Shown: in pieces, positions 9,490-18,071 of the stretch
Layout of the letters: each line of letters opens with the position of its first letter
Position numbering within the stretch: the stretch's first letter is position 1
Origin: Clostridium prolinivorans
GTDB lineage: Bacteria > Bacillota > Clostridia > Clostridiales > Clostridiaceae
Assembly (NCBI RefSeq): GCF_004011155.1
Contig: NZ_RJWG01000012.1
Coordinates: 1 to 64,000, forward strand
Length of the DNA: 64,000 bases
Direction: 5' to 3'
Program-made: the position numbers and the translations under genes
Notes under the pieces: model-generated
The model's input: only the letters and a program-made list of their open reading frames with translations
Told to the model about the DNA's origin: nothing
The model's database searches: none

Positions 9490-9693
9490 ATGAAATCAGT
9501 AATAAAAATTGCTAATATGAGGACATTAACAGATGTAAATATCATAAGAGAGGCTATATCTAAAAATGAAGGTGTTGTAGCTTGTCAAATATGCAAAGAA
9601 AAACAGGAAGTTAATGTTGTTTATGATGATTATTTTTTAACACAAGATGACATAATACAATGCCTTGAAGATTTAGGTTATACTATAATATAA
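9490..9693 (+). CDS. Small HMA-like ferredoxin-fold protein without the metal-binding CxxC
   Basis: 67 residues whose pattern follows the heavy-metal-associated domain (beta-alpha-beta-beta-alpha-beta, ending in the typical IIQCLEDLGYTII). The canonical GMxCxxC loop is replaced by NMRTLTD, so the usual Cu/Zn site is missing; a CQIC pair occurs instead in the second beta strand region. It follows ricT by 24 bases with a GAGGGAT-like site and is probably in that operon. I do not know its function; a scaffold or redox role would be a guess. Confidence 0.6.
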   Translation: MKSVIKIANMRTLTDVNIIREAISKNEGVVACQICKEKQEVNVVYDDYFLTQDDIIQCLEDLGYTII

Positions 9694-9724
9694 AATTATT
9701 CAAAAAAACTATAATATAAAACCA

Positions 9725-9752
9725 TTGAAAATAAATAAAAAAGTGGTAAAAT
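9725..9752 (+). promoter_or_regulatory. Promoter of the ferredoxin gene
   Basis: TTGAAA (9725-9730), 16 bases, TAAAAT (9747-9752), about 75 bases before the ferredoxin ATG. Confidence 0.6.
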
Positions 9753-9826
9753 AGATGTTGAAACTATGCAATAAATATATTGCAGCAATTATCTAAAATA
9801 AGTATAAATTTTAGGAGGAGTATATT

Positions 9827-9997
9827 ATGGCATACAAAATAACAGATGCTTGCATAAGCTGCGGAGCATGTGCTGCAGAATGCCCAGTTAGTTGTATAAG
9901 TGAAGGAGACAGTATTTATGTAATTGATGCAGATTCATGCATAGATTGCGGAAACTGTGCTAATGTTTGTCCAGTAGGAGCACCTGAACAAGACTAA
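9827..9997 (+). CDS. 2[4Fe-4S] ferredoxin
   Basis: A 56-residue clostridial-type ferredoxin. It has two CxxCxxCxxxC(P) motifs, CISCGACAAECP and CIDCGNCANVCP, which bind two [4Fe-4S] clusters. It carries low-potential electrons to and from enzymes such as pyruvate:ferredoxin oxidoreductase and hydrogenase. Strong TTAGGAGGAG ribosome site, own promoter, and a terminator 9 bases after the stop, so it is monocistronic and probably abundant. GC content and codon use are higher than neighbours, as usual for a highly expressed gene. Confidence 0.96.
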   Translation: MAYKITDACISCGACAAECPVSCISEGDSIYVIDADSCIDCGNCANVCPVGAPEQD

Positions 9998-10004
9998 TTT
10001 AAAT

Positions 10005-10029
10005 AAAAGGCCACAAATGTGGTCTTTTT
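10005..10029 (+). terminator. Ferredoxin terminator
   Basis: AAAAGGCCAC pairs with GTGGTCTTTT around AAAT (one G-T pair) and ends in a T run. Confidence 0.85.
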
Positions 10030-10116
10030 ATTTATTGAATAAAAAATAATGGTTGATTTTAATAAAATATTATATATAATTAATATATAAAATATTTTGT
10101 CGAGTATTATAGTATT

Positions 10117-10187
10117 TATTCGTATATGCTCAAAAATATGGTTTGAGTGTTTCTACCAGGAGGCCGTAAACTACCTGACTACGAATA
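10117..10187 (+). promoter_or_regulatory. Guanine-class purine riboswitch aptamer
   Basis: P1 forms from TATTCGTA (10117-10124) and TACGAATA (10180-10187). The P2/P3 loops and the three-way junction motifs are present: ATGCTCAAAAATATGG, GAGTGTTTCTACC, then the 3' junction CTGACTACGA. The specificity base in GACTACGA is C (position 74 of the xpt aptamer), which reads guanine/hypoxanthine rather than adenine. It controls xpt-pbuX. Confidence 0.93.
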
Positions 10188-10277
10188 TATAATTTAACCA
10201 ATGCTTTTATGTATTTTATAAACTATAATTTAAACTTTATAGTTTAATTGATATTTTAGCTTATAATTAAAGCATTG

Positions 10278-10321
10278 AAATTATATATTCCTAGGTAGTT
10301 TAGCTGCTTAGGAATTTTTTT
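10278..10321 (+). terminator. Riboswitch terminator with long antiterminator pairing
   Basis: ATTCCTA (10287-10293) pairs with TAGGAAT (10309-10315) before a T run: the OFF hairpin. The competing fold pairs the aptamer 3' part TAAACTACCT (10167-10176) with AGGTAGTTTA (10293-10302) and AATATATAATTT (10184-10195) with AAATTATATATT (10278-10289). Guanine binding would lock the aptamer and release the terminator. Confidence 0.82.
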
Positions 10322-10341
10322 TATTTAAAGGAGAATGATAT

Positions 10342-10914
10342 ATGAAAGCTTTGGTTGATGAAATATTAAAACAAGGGAAGGTATTGCCAGGAAATATTCT
10401 TAAAGTGGATTCATTTATAAATCATCAAATGGATATAAAATTATTTAACGAAATAGGAAAGGAATTCAAAAGAAGATTCGAAAGAAATAAAGTTACTAAG
10501 ATACTTACTATAGAATCTTCAGGGATTGGAATTGCATGTATTACTTCACAATATTTTGATTTTGTTCCAGTAGTTTTTGCAAAAAAAACCTTAGGTAGTA
10601 ATTTTTTTGGAGATGTTTATGAATCAGAGGTTTATTCTTATACAAAAAAACAAAAATATATGGTAAAAGTAAGTAAAGATTATATTACATCTGAAGATAA
10701 AGTGCTTATCATAGATGATTTTCTTGCAAATGGAAGAGCTGCTTTAGGGCTTATAGATATTATAAGACAAGCAGGTGCTGAAATTGTTGGGGTTGGAATA
10801 GTTATAGAAAAGGGGTTTCAAGAAGGCAGAAGTGCTATTGAAAAAGAAGGTATAAGAGTTGAATCACTTGCTATAATTGATAAATTTGAAAATAATAAAG
10901 TTATTTTAAGATAA
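10342..10914 (+). CDS. xpt: Xanthine phosphoribosyltransferase
   Basis: 190 residues. It converts xanthine and PRPP to XMP for purine salvage. The PRPP-binding signature is [13 protein letters not shown] near residues 125-137; length and N-terminus ([20 protein letters not shown]) fit Xpt rather than Hpt or Gpt. AAAGGAG ribosome site. It is first in the guanine-riboswitch operon and 35 bases before the permease. Confidence 0.95.
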   Translation: MKALVDEILKQGKVLPGNILKVDSFINHQMDIKLFNEIGKEFKRRFERNKVTKILTIESSGIGIACITSQYFDFVPVVFAKKTLGSNFFGDVYESEVYSYTKKQKYMVKVSKDYITSEDKVLIIDDFLANGRAALGLIDIIRQAGAEIVGVGIVIEKGFQEGRSAIEKEGIRVESLAIIDKFENNKVILR

Positions 10915-10949
10915 CCTTATAATAATTATAAAAAATGCAGGAGGATAAA

Positions 10950-12275
10950 ATGGATAAAAAAGTATATGAATTAGATGGAAGACCAGCTTTAAAAGATTCT
11001 TTAATTTTTGGATTGCAGCATGTAGTTGCTATGTTTGTAGGAAATATTGCACCGGTTATAATAGTTTGCAATGCATTAAAATTACCTATAGAAGTACAAA
11101 TTAAACTAATACAATGTGCAATGTTTGTTGCGGGAGTAGCTACTTTATTTCAGTTATATCCTATAGGACCTATTGGATCAAAGCTTCCTATTGTAATGGG
11201 AACTAGTTTTACTTTTGTTCCTACTGCCATAGCAATTGGAACAAAATATGGATTTTCAGCAATTATGGGAGCATGTTTTGTTTCCGGAATAATTATAGCC
11301 TTTTTAGGAATATTTTTAAAATCTTTTAGAAAGTATTTTTCCCCAATAGTTATAGGAACAGTAGTATTATCTATAGGTCTTTCACTTCTTCCTGTAGGTA
11401 TGAATTATTTTGCAGGTGGACAAGGAGCTTCTGACTTTGGATCCTTTTCTAATTTATTTTTAGGGCTTATTGTTCTTGTTGTAGTTTTGTATTTTAGTAT
11501 GTTTAGAAAAGATGCCACAAGCTCTGCAGCAATATTAATAGGAATATTAGCAGGATATATAGTAGCCTTTTTTATGGGAAAACTTGATATTAGTCAAATT
11601 GTTTCAGCAAGCTGGATATCTATACCTATACCTTTTGATTTTGGAATAACTTTTCATATAGATGCGATAATATCAATGCTTATTGTTTTTGCTATAAGCG
11701 CTATGGAAACTATAGGAAATTCTTCAGCTATAGCTTTAAATGGACTAAATAGGGAGATAACAGATAAAGAATTAAGTGGAGCGGTTGTAGCTGATGCTGT
11801 TGGAAGTTCTTTTGCAGCTATATTTGGAGTACTTCCTAACTCGGCGTTTGGGCAAAATGTAAGTATAATATCAATGACAAAAGTTGTTAATAGATTTAGT
11901 ATAGCTACTGGTGCAGGAATACTTATTTTAGGAGGTCTTTTTCCTAAAGTGGGATCTTTGATTGCTATTATGCCTTCAAGTGTACTTGGAGGAGCTGCTA
12001 TTATTATGTTTGCAATGATTGTAATTGCAGGAATAAATATGATTACAATAGAACCTCTTAATAATAGAAACAGTATGATAGTAGCAGTAGCACTTGGTTT
12101 AGGATTTGGAGTAGGAATGGTACCTGGAGCACTAGATGTATTCCCTCAATGGTTTAAAATGGTATTTGGATCCTCAGGGGTAGCTAATGCTGGAATTATT
12201 GCATTTATTTTAAATATTGTTCTACCTAAAGAAGAAAAAGAAGATGTTAATTTATTAGAAGAGAAAGCAAGTTAA
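10950..12275 (+). CDS. pbuX: Xanthine permease (NCS2 family)
   Basis: 441 residues, about 13-14 membrane helices, nucleobase:cation symporter-2 family. Signatures include the QHVVAMFVGNIAPV helix 1 region and the SAMETIGN and NSAFGQNV segments that hold substrate-binding residues in this family. By operon with xpt it most likely imports xanthine. The ATG at 10950 is preferred over an ATG at 10935 because the AGGAGG ribosome site (10938-10943) lies between them. Confidence 0.92.
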   Translation: MDKKVYELDGRPALKDSLIFGLQHVVAMFVGNIAPVIIVCNALKLPIEVQIKLIQCAMFVAGVATLFQLYPIGPIGSKLPIVMGTSFTFVPTAIAIGTKYGFSAIMGACFVSGIIIAFLGIFLKSFRKYFSPIVIGTVVLSIGLSLLPVGMNYFAGGQGASDFGSFSNLFLGLIVLVVVLYFSMFRKDATSSAAILIGILAGYIVAFFMGKLDISQIVSASWISIPIPFDFGITFHIDAIISMLIVFAISAMETIGNSSAIALNGLNREITDKELSGAVVADAVGSSFAAIFGVLPNSAFGQNVSIISMTKVVNRFSIATGAGILILGGLFPKVGSLIAIMPSSVLGGAAIIMFAMIVIAGINMITIEPLNNRNSMIVAVALGLGFGVGMVPGALDVFPQWFKMVFGSSGVANAGIIAFILNIVLPKEEKEDVNLLEEKAS

Positions 12276-12281
12276 ATTTAG

Positions 12282-12356
12282 AAAAAAATCGCTGTTTAAG
12301 TTTTATAAAAGTTGTTAAATATATAGTAACTTTTATTTACTTAGACAGCGATTTTT
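12282..12356. terminator. Bidirectional terminator between pbuX and the histidine kinase
   Basis: AAAAAAATCGCTGTTTAAGT (12282-12301) pairs with ACTTAGACAGCGATTTTTT (12339-12356 region); an inner stem AAAGTTGTTA/TAGTAACTTT sits in the loop. A and T runs flank both sides, fitting the two converging genes. Confidence 0.85.
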
Positions 12357-12405
12357 TAAAAATTTATTTATATCAGAGGATTTTTAAAAGCATATTGTAT
12401 TATAT

Positions 12406-14253
12406 TTAAGAATATATATCTGAAAATTCAATACTAATCCTTTCTATAATATTATCATCTATTAAAGATTCTTCTATATAATCTTCATCACATAGCTTAA
12501 CAGGAAGTTTAATTATAAATTCACTACCTTTACCTAATTGGCTATTTACTTCAATTGTTCCTTCATGCATTTCAACAAAAGATTTTACAAGTGAAAGCCC
12601 TATACCGCTTCCTTCGTGAGCTCTAGTAAAGCTTCTATCTACTTGCCTGAATCTTTCAAAAATTAATTGAGTTTTATCTTTAGGTATACCAATTCCATTA
12701 TCTTTTATTGAAATTGTTACATAATCTTCTTTTGTAAATATATTTACAAGAATTTGTCCATTACAATTTGTAAATTTTACAGCGTTTGAAAGTAAGTTTA
12801 GAACAATTCTTTCAATTTTATCAGGATCAATTGCCATTATTTTTTCTTCGCAGTCAGTATCAAAAATAAGGTTAATACCTTTACTTTCTGCAAATGACGT
12901 AACAGACATTGTAATATCTTCTACAATACTTATTATATTGCAATTTTTCATATGAGGAACTAAAAATCCTGAATCTGCTCTTGTTATATCAAGTAAATTG
13001 TTAATTAACCTCATAAGTCTATAACAATTTTGTTTCATTATATTAATATATTTGTTTTTATTTTGCATAAATTTATTTTCATCATTTTCATTATATAAAT
13101 CTAACAACTGTAATGAAGAAAAAATAATGTTTAAAGGTGTTTTAAGCTCATGAGATATATTAGAAAAAAACTCTGTTATAAGTTTATTGAATTCACGTGT
13201 TTCATTTAATAATTTTATATTTTTTTGAACATCCTTTTGTAATATTTCAACCTGTTTTTCAGAAGTAATATCTCTAAGTATTGTAAGTATTGTTGGTTCT
13301 CCATCATAAATAAAATAAGTAGAAGTATTTTGAACTACGGTTATTATTCCGTTAACTCCTATTAATTTTTGTTCAAAAGATGCTGTATGTGATTCATTTT
13401 TATAAATATCATTATATTTATTCTCTATATAATCTATTTCATCATTAGGAACAAATTCTAAAATAGATTTATTAATTAATGATTCTAATTCTATACCTAT
13501 TAAAGAGGCAGCTTTTTCATTTGCAAAAATTAATTTATTATTACGATGAACAAATATAGCATCATTACTATTATTAATCAGAAGATTGTAACAAGTTTCA
13601 TTGTTTACAATAATATGTTCTATATATCTTCTTTTTAATTCTTGTTCAGTTAATTTTTTGTTCAATATTTGAAGCTGAGCATCTTTTTTTTCTATGTTTT
13701 CATTTTGCAATGTAACATATTTACCTAAAGACCATGCAACAAGTATAAGAGCAGCAGTAAGAATTAAATCACCTTGAAAATAAATATTAACATTTGATTG
13801 GGGTGCAAAAAATAAATCTATTGATAATATTATAAATGATGAAACTGAAGCTATAATAATTCCAAATTTAGCACCTAGTTGAATTACAGAAGAAATAACA
13901 ACAAATAGAAATAAAAATTTATATTCACTTGAATAAGAATCTGATAACATAATTAATATTGAAAAAAAGAACACAAAAACAAAATTTTCTACTATTAATG
14001 TATTCCTAGAATATTTAATATTTTTTTTGTTTAAATATAAATAAGACCACAATGAATATACAATAAGCATAAAAGGTATAAACACTCCATACATAATTAG
14101 AAGGGTTTGAGTAAAATTCATACCAGAATTAAAATTTTCATTTATTAAATTTTCATATGAATTTATAATTATACCAAAAATAAGCGATACAGATTTAATA
14201 ATTGCCAATATGCTATTAATGTTTTTTTCATTATCATTTTCTAAAATATTCAT
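12406..14253 (-). CDS. Membrane PAS histidine kinase
   Basis: 615 residues. Residues ~10-185 hold about six hydrophobic membrane helices, then a short coiled coil, a PAS domain (~215-330, NNSNDAIFVHRNNKLIFAN), HisKA with the phospho-acceptor H368 in SNISHELKTPLNI, and a C-terminal HATPase with NAVKFTN, DNGIGIP and GSGIGLSL boxes. It is an intact, typical hybrid-less sensor kinase. No response regulator lies beside it. It is about 100 bases downstream of agrD on the same strand, behind a hairpin, so it may be cotranscribed with the agr genes or be independent. A role as peptide sensor is only a guess: its architecture is not that of AgrC (HPK10) kinases. Confidence 0.88.
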   Translation of the reverse strand: MNILENDNEKNINSILAIIKSVSLIFGIIINSYENLINENFNSGMNFTQTLLIMYGVFIPFMLIVYSLWSYLYLNKKNIKYSRNTLIVENFVFVFFFSILIMLSDSYSSEYKFLFLFVVISSVIQLGAKFGIIIASVSSFIILSIDLFFAPQSNVNIYFQGDLILTAALILVAWSLGKYVTLQNENIEKKDAQLQILNKKLTEQELKRRYIEHIIVNNETCYNLLINNSNDAIFVHRNNKLIFANEKAASLIGIELESLINKSILEFVPNDEIDYIENKYNDIYKNESHTASFEQKLIGVNGIITVVQNTSTYFIYDGEPTILTILRDITSEKQVEILQKDVQKNIKLLNETREFNKLITEFFSNISHELKTPLNIIFSSLQLLDLYNENDENKFMQNKNKYINIMKQNCYRLMRLINNLLDITRADSGFLVPHMKNCNIISIVEDITMSVTSFAESKGINLIFDTDCEEKIMAIDPDKIERIVLNLLSNAVKFTNCNGQILVNIFTKEDYVTISIKDNGIGIPKDKTQLIFERFRQVDRSFTRAHEGSGIGLSLVKSFVEMHEGTIEVNSQLGKGSEFIIKLPVKLCDEDYIEESLIDDNIIERISIEFSDIYS

Positions 14254-14310
14254 TTTAATCCTCCAGATATAAATATTTTAGTAAAATATTTATATTTTAA
14301 TTTAAAAGTA

Positions 14311-14337
14311 CTTAAGGCCGGTAAAACCGACCTTAAG
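14311..14337 (-). terminator. Hairpin after agrD
   Basis: CTTAAGGCCGGT (14311-14322) pairs with ACCGACCTTAAG (14326-14337) with one mismatch. The U tail on the minus strand is poor, so it may only partly terminate before the kinase gene. Confidence 0.6.
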
Positions 14338-14357
14338 ATTTATTTTTGCCTAAAAGC

Positions 14358-14483
14358 TTATTCTTCTCTTAAACATTTAGGCTCTTCTGGTTGATATGCT
14401 GACCATATACAAGCAGAAGAAGCAACTGTAGCAGCTAAAACAGTTGCTAAAGAAGCTATTAATGTTAATATTTTCTTTTTCAT
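14358..14483 (-). CDS. agrD: AgrD-like autoinducing peptide precursor
   Basis: A 41-residue peptide on the minus strand starting one base after the agrB stop. It has the AgrD layout: amphipathic positively charged leader (MKKKILTLIASLATVL), a peptide core around SSACIWSAY, and an acidic C-terminal recognition tail (QPEEPKCLREE). Clostridial relatives end the core in Cys followed by 4-5 mostly hydrophobic residues, cyclised as a thiolactone. The predicted signal is a Cys-I-W-S-(A-Y) ring or tailed ring; exact ends are inference. Ribosome site AAAGGGGGAAAAG lies inside the end of agrB. Confidence 0.9.
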   Translation of the reverse strand: MKKKILTLIASLATVLAATVASSACIWSAYQPEEPKCLREE

Positions 14484-14484
14484 A

Positions 14485-15147
14485 TTACTTTTCCCCCTTT
14501 GCTAAATTTAATAATTTATTAAAAAAAGAATCTATTTTTAGGAAAGCAATATGACCTTTATAAGTAAGCGTAAATGTCTGCCACGTAATACCACTATAAA
14601 TACATATAGAAAAAATTAAAAAACTTTTATTGTGAATTAAGATATATATAATAATGTTAATAAGAACAATTATAAGATATATACCTAAAACTAATATAGA
14701 TTCTTTTTTCATTCTCTCTTTCTTCTTTTGTGTCTTAATTGGTTTAGAAATACTATCTACTGGTGCTAATTTTAATATAATATAATAAGACCAAGAGAAA
14801 GTAAGTAAACCGAAAAATATAGTTAAATTTATATTAAATAATGGAGCTATAATAAAATATATAATAAGTGCGAATCCAACAGCTATAATAGTACCAATTG
14901 CAGTACAAATACCAGGTGAGCTAGCGTGTGCACCTCCTGAATATTTTCTAAGAATACTAATAGTAAATGATACTATTAAAGATTCAATTAAAACTTTAAA
15001 TACAGCTCCAAATATAACAACTAAAAATATAGAAAGCAATGTTTGTATTAAAGCAAAAGTACCATAAGCAATGACTTCTTTACTATCATTATCTAATCCT
15101 AATTCTGAACTAATTTTTTCAGCTATACTATTTGTTAAATTTTCCAT
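14485..15147 (-). CDS. agrB: AgrB peptide-processing membrane protease
   Basis: 220 residues, 4-6 membrane helices. The catalytic pair of the AgrB family is visible as H74 and C81 in YSGGAHASSPGIC. By family it cuts the AgrD C-terminal tail and forms the peptide thiolactone. It starts 1-2 bases from the stop of the AgrC-like membrane protein and ends one base before agrD, so these are translationally coupled. Confidence 0.94.
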   Translation of the reverse strand: MENLTNSIAEKISSELGLDNDSKEVIAYGTFALIQTLLSIFLVVIFGAVFKVLIESLIVSFTISILRKYSGGAHASSPGICTAIGTIIAVGFALIIYFIIAPLFNINLTIFFGLLTFSWSYYIILKLAPVDSISKPIKTQKKKERMKKESILVLGIYLIIVLINIIIYILIHNKSFLIFSICIYSGITWQTFTLTYKGHIAFLKIDSFFNKLLNLAKGEK

Positions 15148-15148
15148 A

Positions 15149-15610
15149 TTAATTCAGCTCATTTCTTTTTAATAATATAATATAATATGCTATTACAAAA
15201 ATCGCAAATAAAAATAAAGAGGGTAGTCCATATAAAGTTTTTAAAATAGTATTACTCATTATATAGTTTAAATCTTTTTTTAATAAAAATTGTATAAATA
15301 AAAGATTTATTCCTTCAAATATAAAACCAAGAATAAATATAATAAATCCAGCACGTATGGAATTAATAATATCAATTTTATTTATAAAACTGGTTATTGT
15401 AACAATTATAACCAAATTTAATATAGTATGTATACCTAATTGAATAGGAAGCATCCTAATTAAATAGACTATAAATGAAAATAATATTCCTGATAATAAA
15501 TATTTTTTTAGATTAATACGCGTTTTTGAAAACGCATGAACTGCTAAAACAAACAAAAATTCTTCGGGTATAGATCTTACAATAAATTCAAACAAAGATA
15601 ATTTCAGCAT
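15149..15610 (-). CDS. AgrC-like sensor membrane domain without a kinase
   Basis: 153 residues, about five hydrophobic helices and almost no soluble part. The N-terminus (FIVRSIPEEFLFVLAVHAF) and the spacing of helices resemble the membrane portion of clostridial AgrC-like GHKL sensors, but the protein ends right after the last helix at LLKRNELN, with no DHp or ATPase domain. The frame is undamaged and coupled to agrB. It may bind the peptide, assist AgrB or be an immunity or decoy protein; function is unknown. Confidence 0.65.
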   Translation of the reverse strand: MLKLSLFEFIVRSIPEEFLFVLAVHAFSKTRINLKKYLLSGILFSFIVYLIRMLPIQLGIHTILNLVIIVTITSFINKIDIINSIRAGFIIFILGFIFEGINLLFIQFLLKKDLNYIMSNTILKTLYGLPSLFLFAIFVIAYYIILLKRNELN

Positions 15611-15632
15611 ATTAAATTTCCTCCTAAGTTGT

Positions 15633-16171
15633 TTATGAGGTTTTTTCTTTTAAATTTATATTAATATACTTTATAAAATCAAAAATAACAATAAATGTAA
15701 AAAATCTAATAAAAATATCACCTATACTTAAAATACTGTAACCTAAATCGATATAATCTGTCAAGAATTTCAACTTTGTACTATTATTACCTAAAATATG
15801 TATATCTTTTATTTTTGAAAAAGAATCAGGTTTAACATAACCAGTAATATAAGATAAAGTCGGGAACACAGGCATTTTACCATTGTTTGCATTTATTGCT
15901 ATATTATTTAAATATGTTCCGAACCTATTATAGAGCTTATGTATAATTTATATTTAAATATTAAAGGAATAAACATTAAAATATAAATTTTTTCAAGCCA
16001 AACTTCATATTTAATAAAACTATAGTTATCATAAAATATACTAATTCCTATAAAAATATAAATAAATGAAAATATTATTATAGGATAAGCATACAAGGAT
16101 TTAAAAAATGGTTTTAGCTTGTACCCTTTGATTTTTGCAACAAGCATTGCTAATAATATAGTTTCAATCAT
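15633..16171 (-). pseudogene. DUF5317-like membrane protein gene, split by a one-base frameshift
   Basis: Two minus-strand frames, 15908-16171 (87 aa) and 15633-15875 (80 aa, extending upstream in frame), together read as one membrane protein of about 180 residues with the DUF5317 signature near the joint (GTYLNNIAINANNGKMPVFP). The first frame runs into a stop just after SSIIGSEHI. Adding one T in GGTTCGGAAC (near 15920-15930, giving GGT TTC GGA ACA) restores a continuous frame. It is first in the agr cluster. It could be a true loss, phase variation, or a sequencing error in a T run. Confidence 0.72.
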
Positions 16172-16387
16172 AAATATCCTCGTGTATTTTTATTAGTAAA
16201 TTGATATATAAAATAAAAAATATAATGACAAAATTTTTATATATCTATTTTTATAATACCATTTTGTTAATTAATTTACAATAATAGATAAAAAATAAAA
16301 ATATCATAAATATAAAAAATTAATGTTTTTTTAAATTGAATATTTATTACAAATAACATATAATATTTATGGAGGAGATGATTGAAT

Positions 16388-16867
16388 ATGTTTGATTTTC
16401 TTAAAAAAACTTATAAACTTGTAGCCCCAATTGATGGAAAAGTAGTTGAACTTTCAAAAGTTCCAGATCCTGTTTTTGCAGAAAAAATGGCTGGAGATGG
16501 TGTTGCTATTGAAACTACAGGAGATACTATAGTTTCACCAGCTGATGGTAAATTATCTATGATATTTAAAACAAACCATGCTTTTGGAATAACCCTTAAA
16601 AATGGAATAGAATTATTAGTACATATAGGTATAGATACAGTAGCTTTAGATGGAAAAGGTTTTGAGAGAATAGCAAAAGAAGGTCAAGAAGTAAAATCAG
16701 GAGATCCTATTATAAAAATTAATAGGAAAGAAATATTAGACAGTGGATACTCTCTTATAACTCCTGTACTTATAACAAATGTAGATGATGTAAAAGATAT
16801 AAGTGCTAATATAGGGGTTGAAGTTAAAGCAGGATGTGATGAAATTTTAAGTTTTAAAATTAAATAA
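16388..16867 (+). CDS. PTS glucose-family IIA component
   Basis: 159 residues, the EIIA-Glc (Crr) fold. Both active-site histidines are seen: H in TNHAFGITL and the phosphorylated H in LLVHIGIDTVALDGKGF. It passes phosphate from HPr to a IIB/IIC sugar permease elsewhere, as no PTS permease is near. The ATG at 16388 is used; an in-frame TTG at 16382 is closer to the GGAGGA site (16371-16376), so the start may be two codons earlier. Own terminator follows; monocistronic. Confidence 0.92.
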   Translation: MFDFLKKTYKLVAPIDGKVVELSKVPDPVFAEKMAGDGVAIETTGDTIVSPADGKLSMIFKTNHAFGITLKNGIELLVHIGIDTVALDGKGFERIAKEGQEVKSGDPIIKINRKEILDSGYSLITPVLITNVDDVKDISANIGVEVKAGCDEILSFKIK

Positions 16868-16880
16868 AAAAAGAAAAAAG

Positions 16881-16922
16881 AAGAGTACAAAGATTTGTTA
16901 AATTAATTTTTGTACTCTTTTT
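16881..16922 (+). terminator. Terminator of the PTS IIA gene
   Basis: AAGAGTACAAA pairs with TTTGTACTCTT (16909-16919), followed by a T run. Confidence 0.85.
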
Positions 16923-16975
16923 TATTTAATAATTAGTTTTAGTATTTTAAGAAAGTCTTAAAATTGAAATGAATT

Positions 16976-17635
16976 TTATGCTGTTAAAACTTGTATATTA
17001 TCATTTACTATATTTTTTATATCTAATTTAGTATTATTTAAATTGATATTCCATTTTGGAAGATTAACTTTTTTTAATTCATTAATAATAACAGAAGATA
17101 TATCTTTATATAATATATCAAAAATAAATTTTTTAAAAGAATTATAATCATTAAAATTATTAAGATGAACTTGAATAGAATGTTCAGGAATAGTTAAAAG
17201 ATAAGATTGATTTTCTTCAAAAGAATATTTTTTGTTTAAAACACCTTCTTTTTTTGTATAAGTTATAATGTTTTTAAAATATGCAATTATATTAAATTCA
17301 TATAAAGTTATAATAGCACCATTTTCAAAAGGGTATAATTTAAAATTTAAACTATGCTCATGATAAGTTTTACCATGACGTATTTGATTTTTAGCAGAAA
17401 GCTTTAATATACTTTTTTCAATAGAAATATTTTTGTATAAAATTTTTTCGTTATTTAAATCATTCATTACTTTTTCTAGTATTTTATTTGTAAATTCATT
17501 AGAATTATAATTAAAATGATTACGTTCTTTAAGTAATATTTCTTTAGATTTTGTCACTAATTTTAATTTTTGTGAATTTCCATGATTTATTTCATGATTT
17601 AAAGTATCAATGTAACCATGCATTGGATATAGCAT
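16976..17635 (-). CDS. Hypothetical protein, 219 residues
   Basis: I do not recognise this protein. It is Lys/Asn/Ile rich, soluble by eye, with no signal peptide or membrane helix. It begins MLYPMHGYIDTLNHEINHG, contains RHGKTYHEHS, and its second half has alternating hydrophobic stretches suggesting a beta-rich domain, with VHLNNFNDYNSFKKFI following. An AGGAGG-like site precedes the ATG. Base composition is like its neighbours. It converges with the PTS IIA gene and stands alone. Confidence 0.6.
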   Translation of the reverse strand: MLYPMHGYIDTLNHEINHGNSQKLKLVTKSKEILLKERNHFNYNSNEFTNKILEKVMNDLNNEKILYKNISIEKSILKLSAKNQIRHGKTYHEHSLNFKLYPFENGAIITLYEFNIIAYFKNIITYTKKEGVLNKKYSFEENQSYLLTIPEHSIQVHLNNFNDYNSFKKFIFDILYKDISSVIINELKKVNLPKWNINLNNTKLDIKNIVNDNIQVLTA

Positions 17636-17639
17636 AAGC

Positions 17640-18060
17640 CATTCCTCCTATAAAAATTGATATTTATATTTTAAGATATCGTTTTCTAAACTTTATAAAA
17701 ATATTTTATAATAATATAATTACACTAAATAATGAATTTTTCAACTATTCAAAAAAATGATATAGAACCATATAAAGGGAAAATACTTATATATCTATAC
17801 CAATAATACTTTTATTTTATAATTTTATAATATTCTAAAATATATTATATACTTATACTTAAGATAATTTTACAAAAAATCCATATATAAAAGTACTTGT
17901 TTAATTATATTATATTTATTTTTCATGTTTAATAATATAATACACTATTAATATACTAAATAAATATTAAAAATATACTAAATGGATATTTTAATAATGA
18001 AATTACAAGCAACAAATACTTGTAATTAATTTACAGATACCTGCATATAATTTACTGCAG
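17640..18060. other. AT-rich intergenic region without a recognised gene
   Basis: About 430 bases between a divergent hypothetical gene and the small Cys-rich gene. The phrase TATTAAAAATATACTAAATGGATATT and similar AT phrases repeat imperfectly around 17945-17995. One clear inverted repeat exists: ATTACAAG (18002-18009) with CTTGTAAT (18019-18026). I see no promoter of quality and no RNA family. Confidence 0.45.
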
Positions 18061-18071
18061 GGGGGAGTTGT

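Noticed and set aside
12406-14253. AgrC, the receptor of the agr peptide
   Set aside because: It has a PAS domain and HisKA/HATPase of the ordinary type, unlike the HPK10 kinases of agr systems, and is separated by a hairpin.
17506-18060. A small RNA gene between 17.6 and 18.06 kb
   Set aside because: Only one 8-bp hairpin and no promoter/terminator pair are visible.
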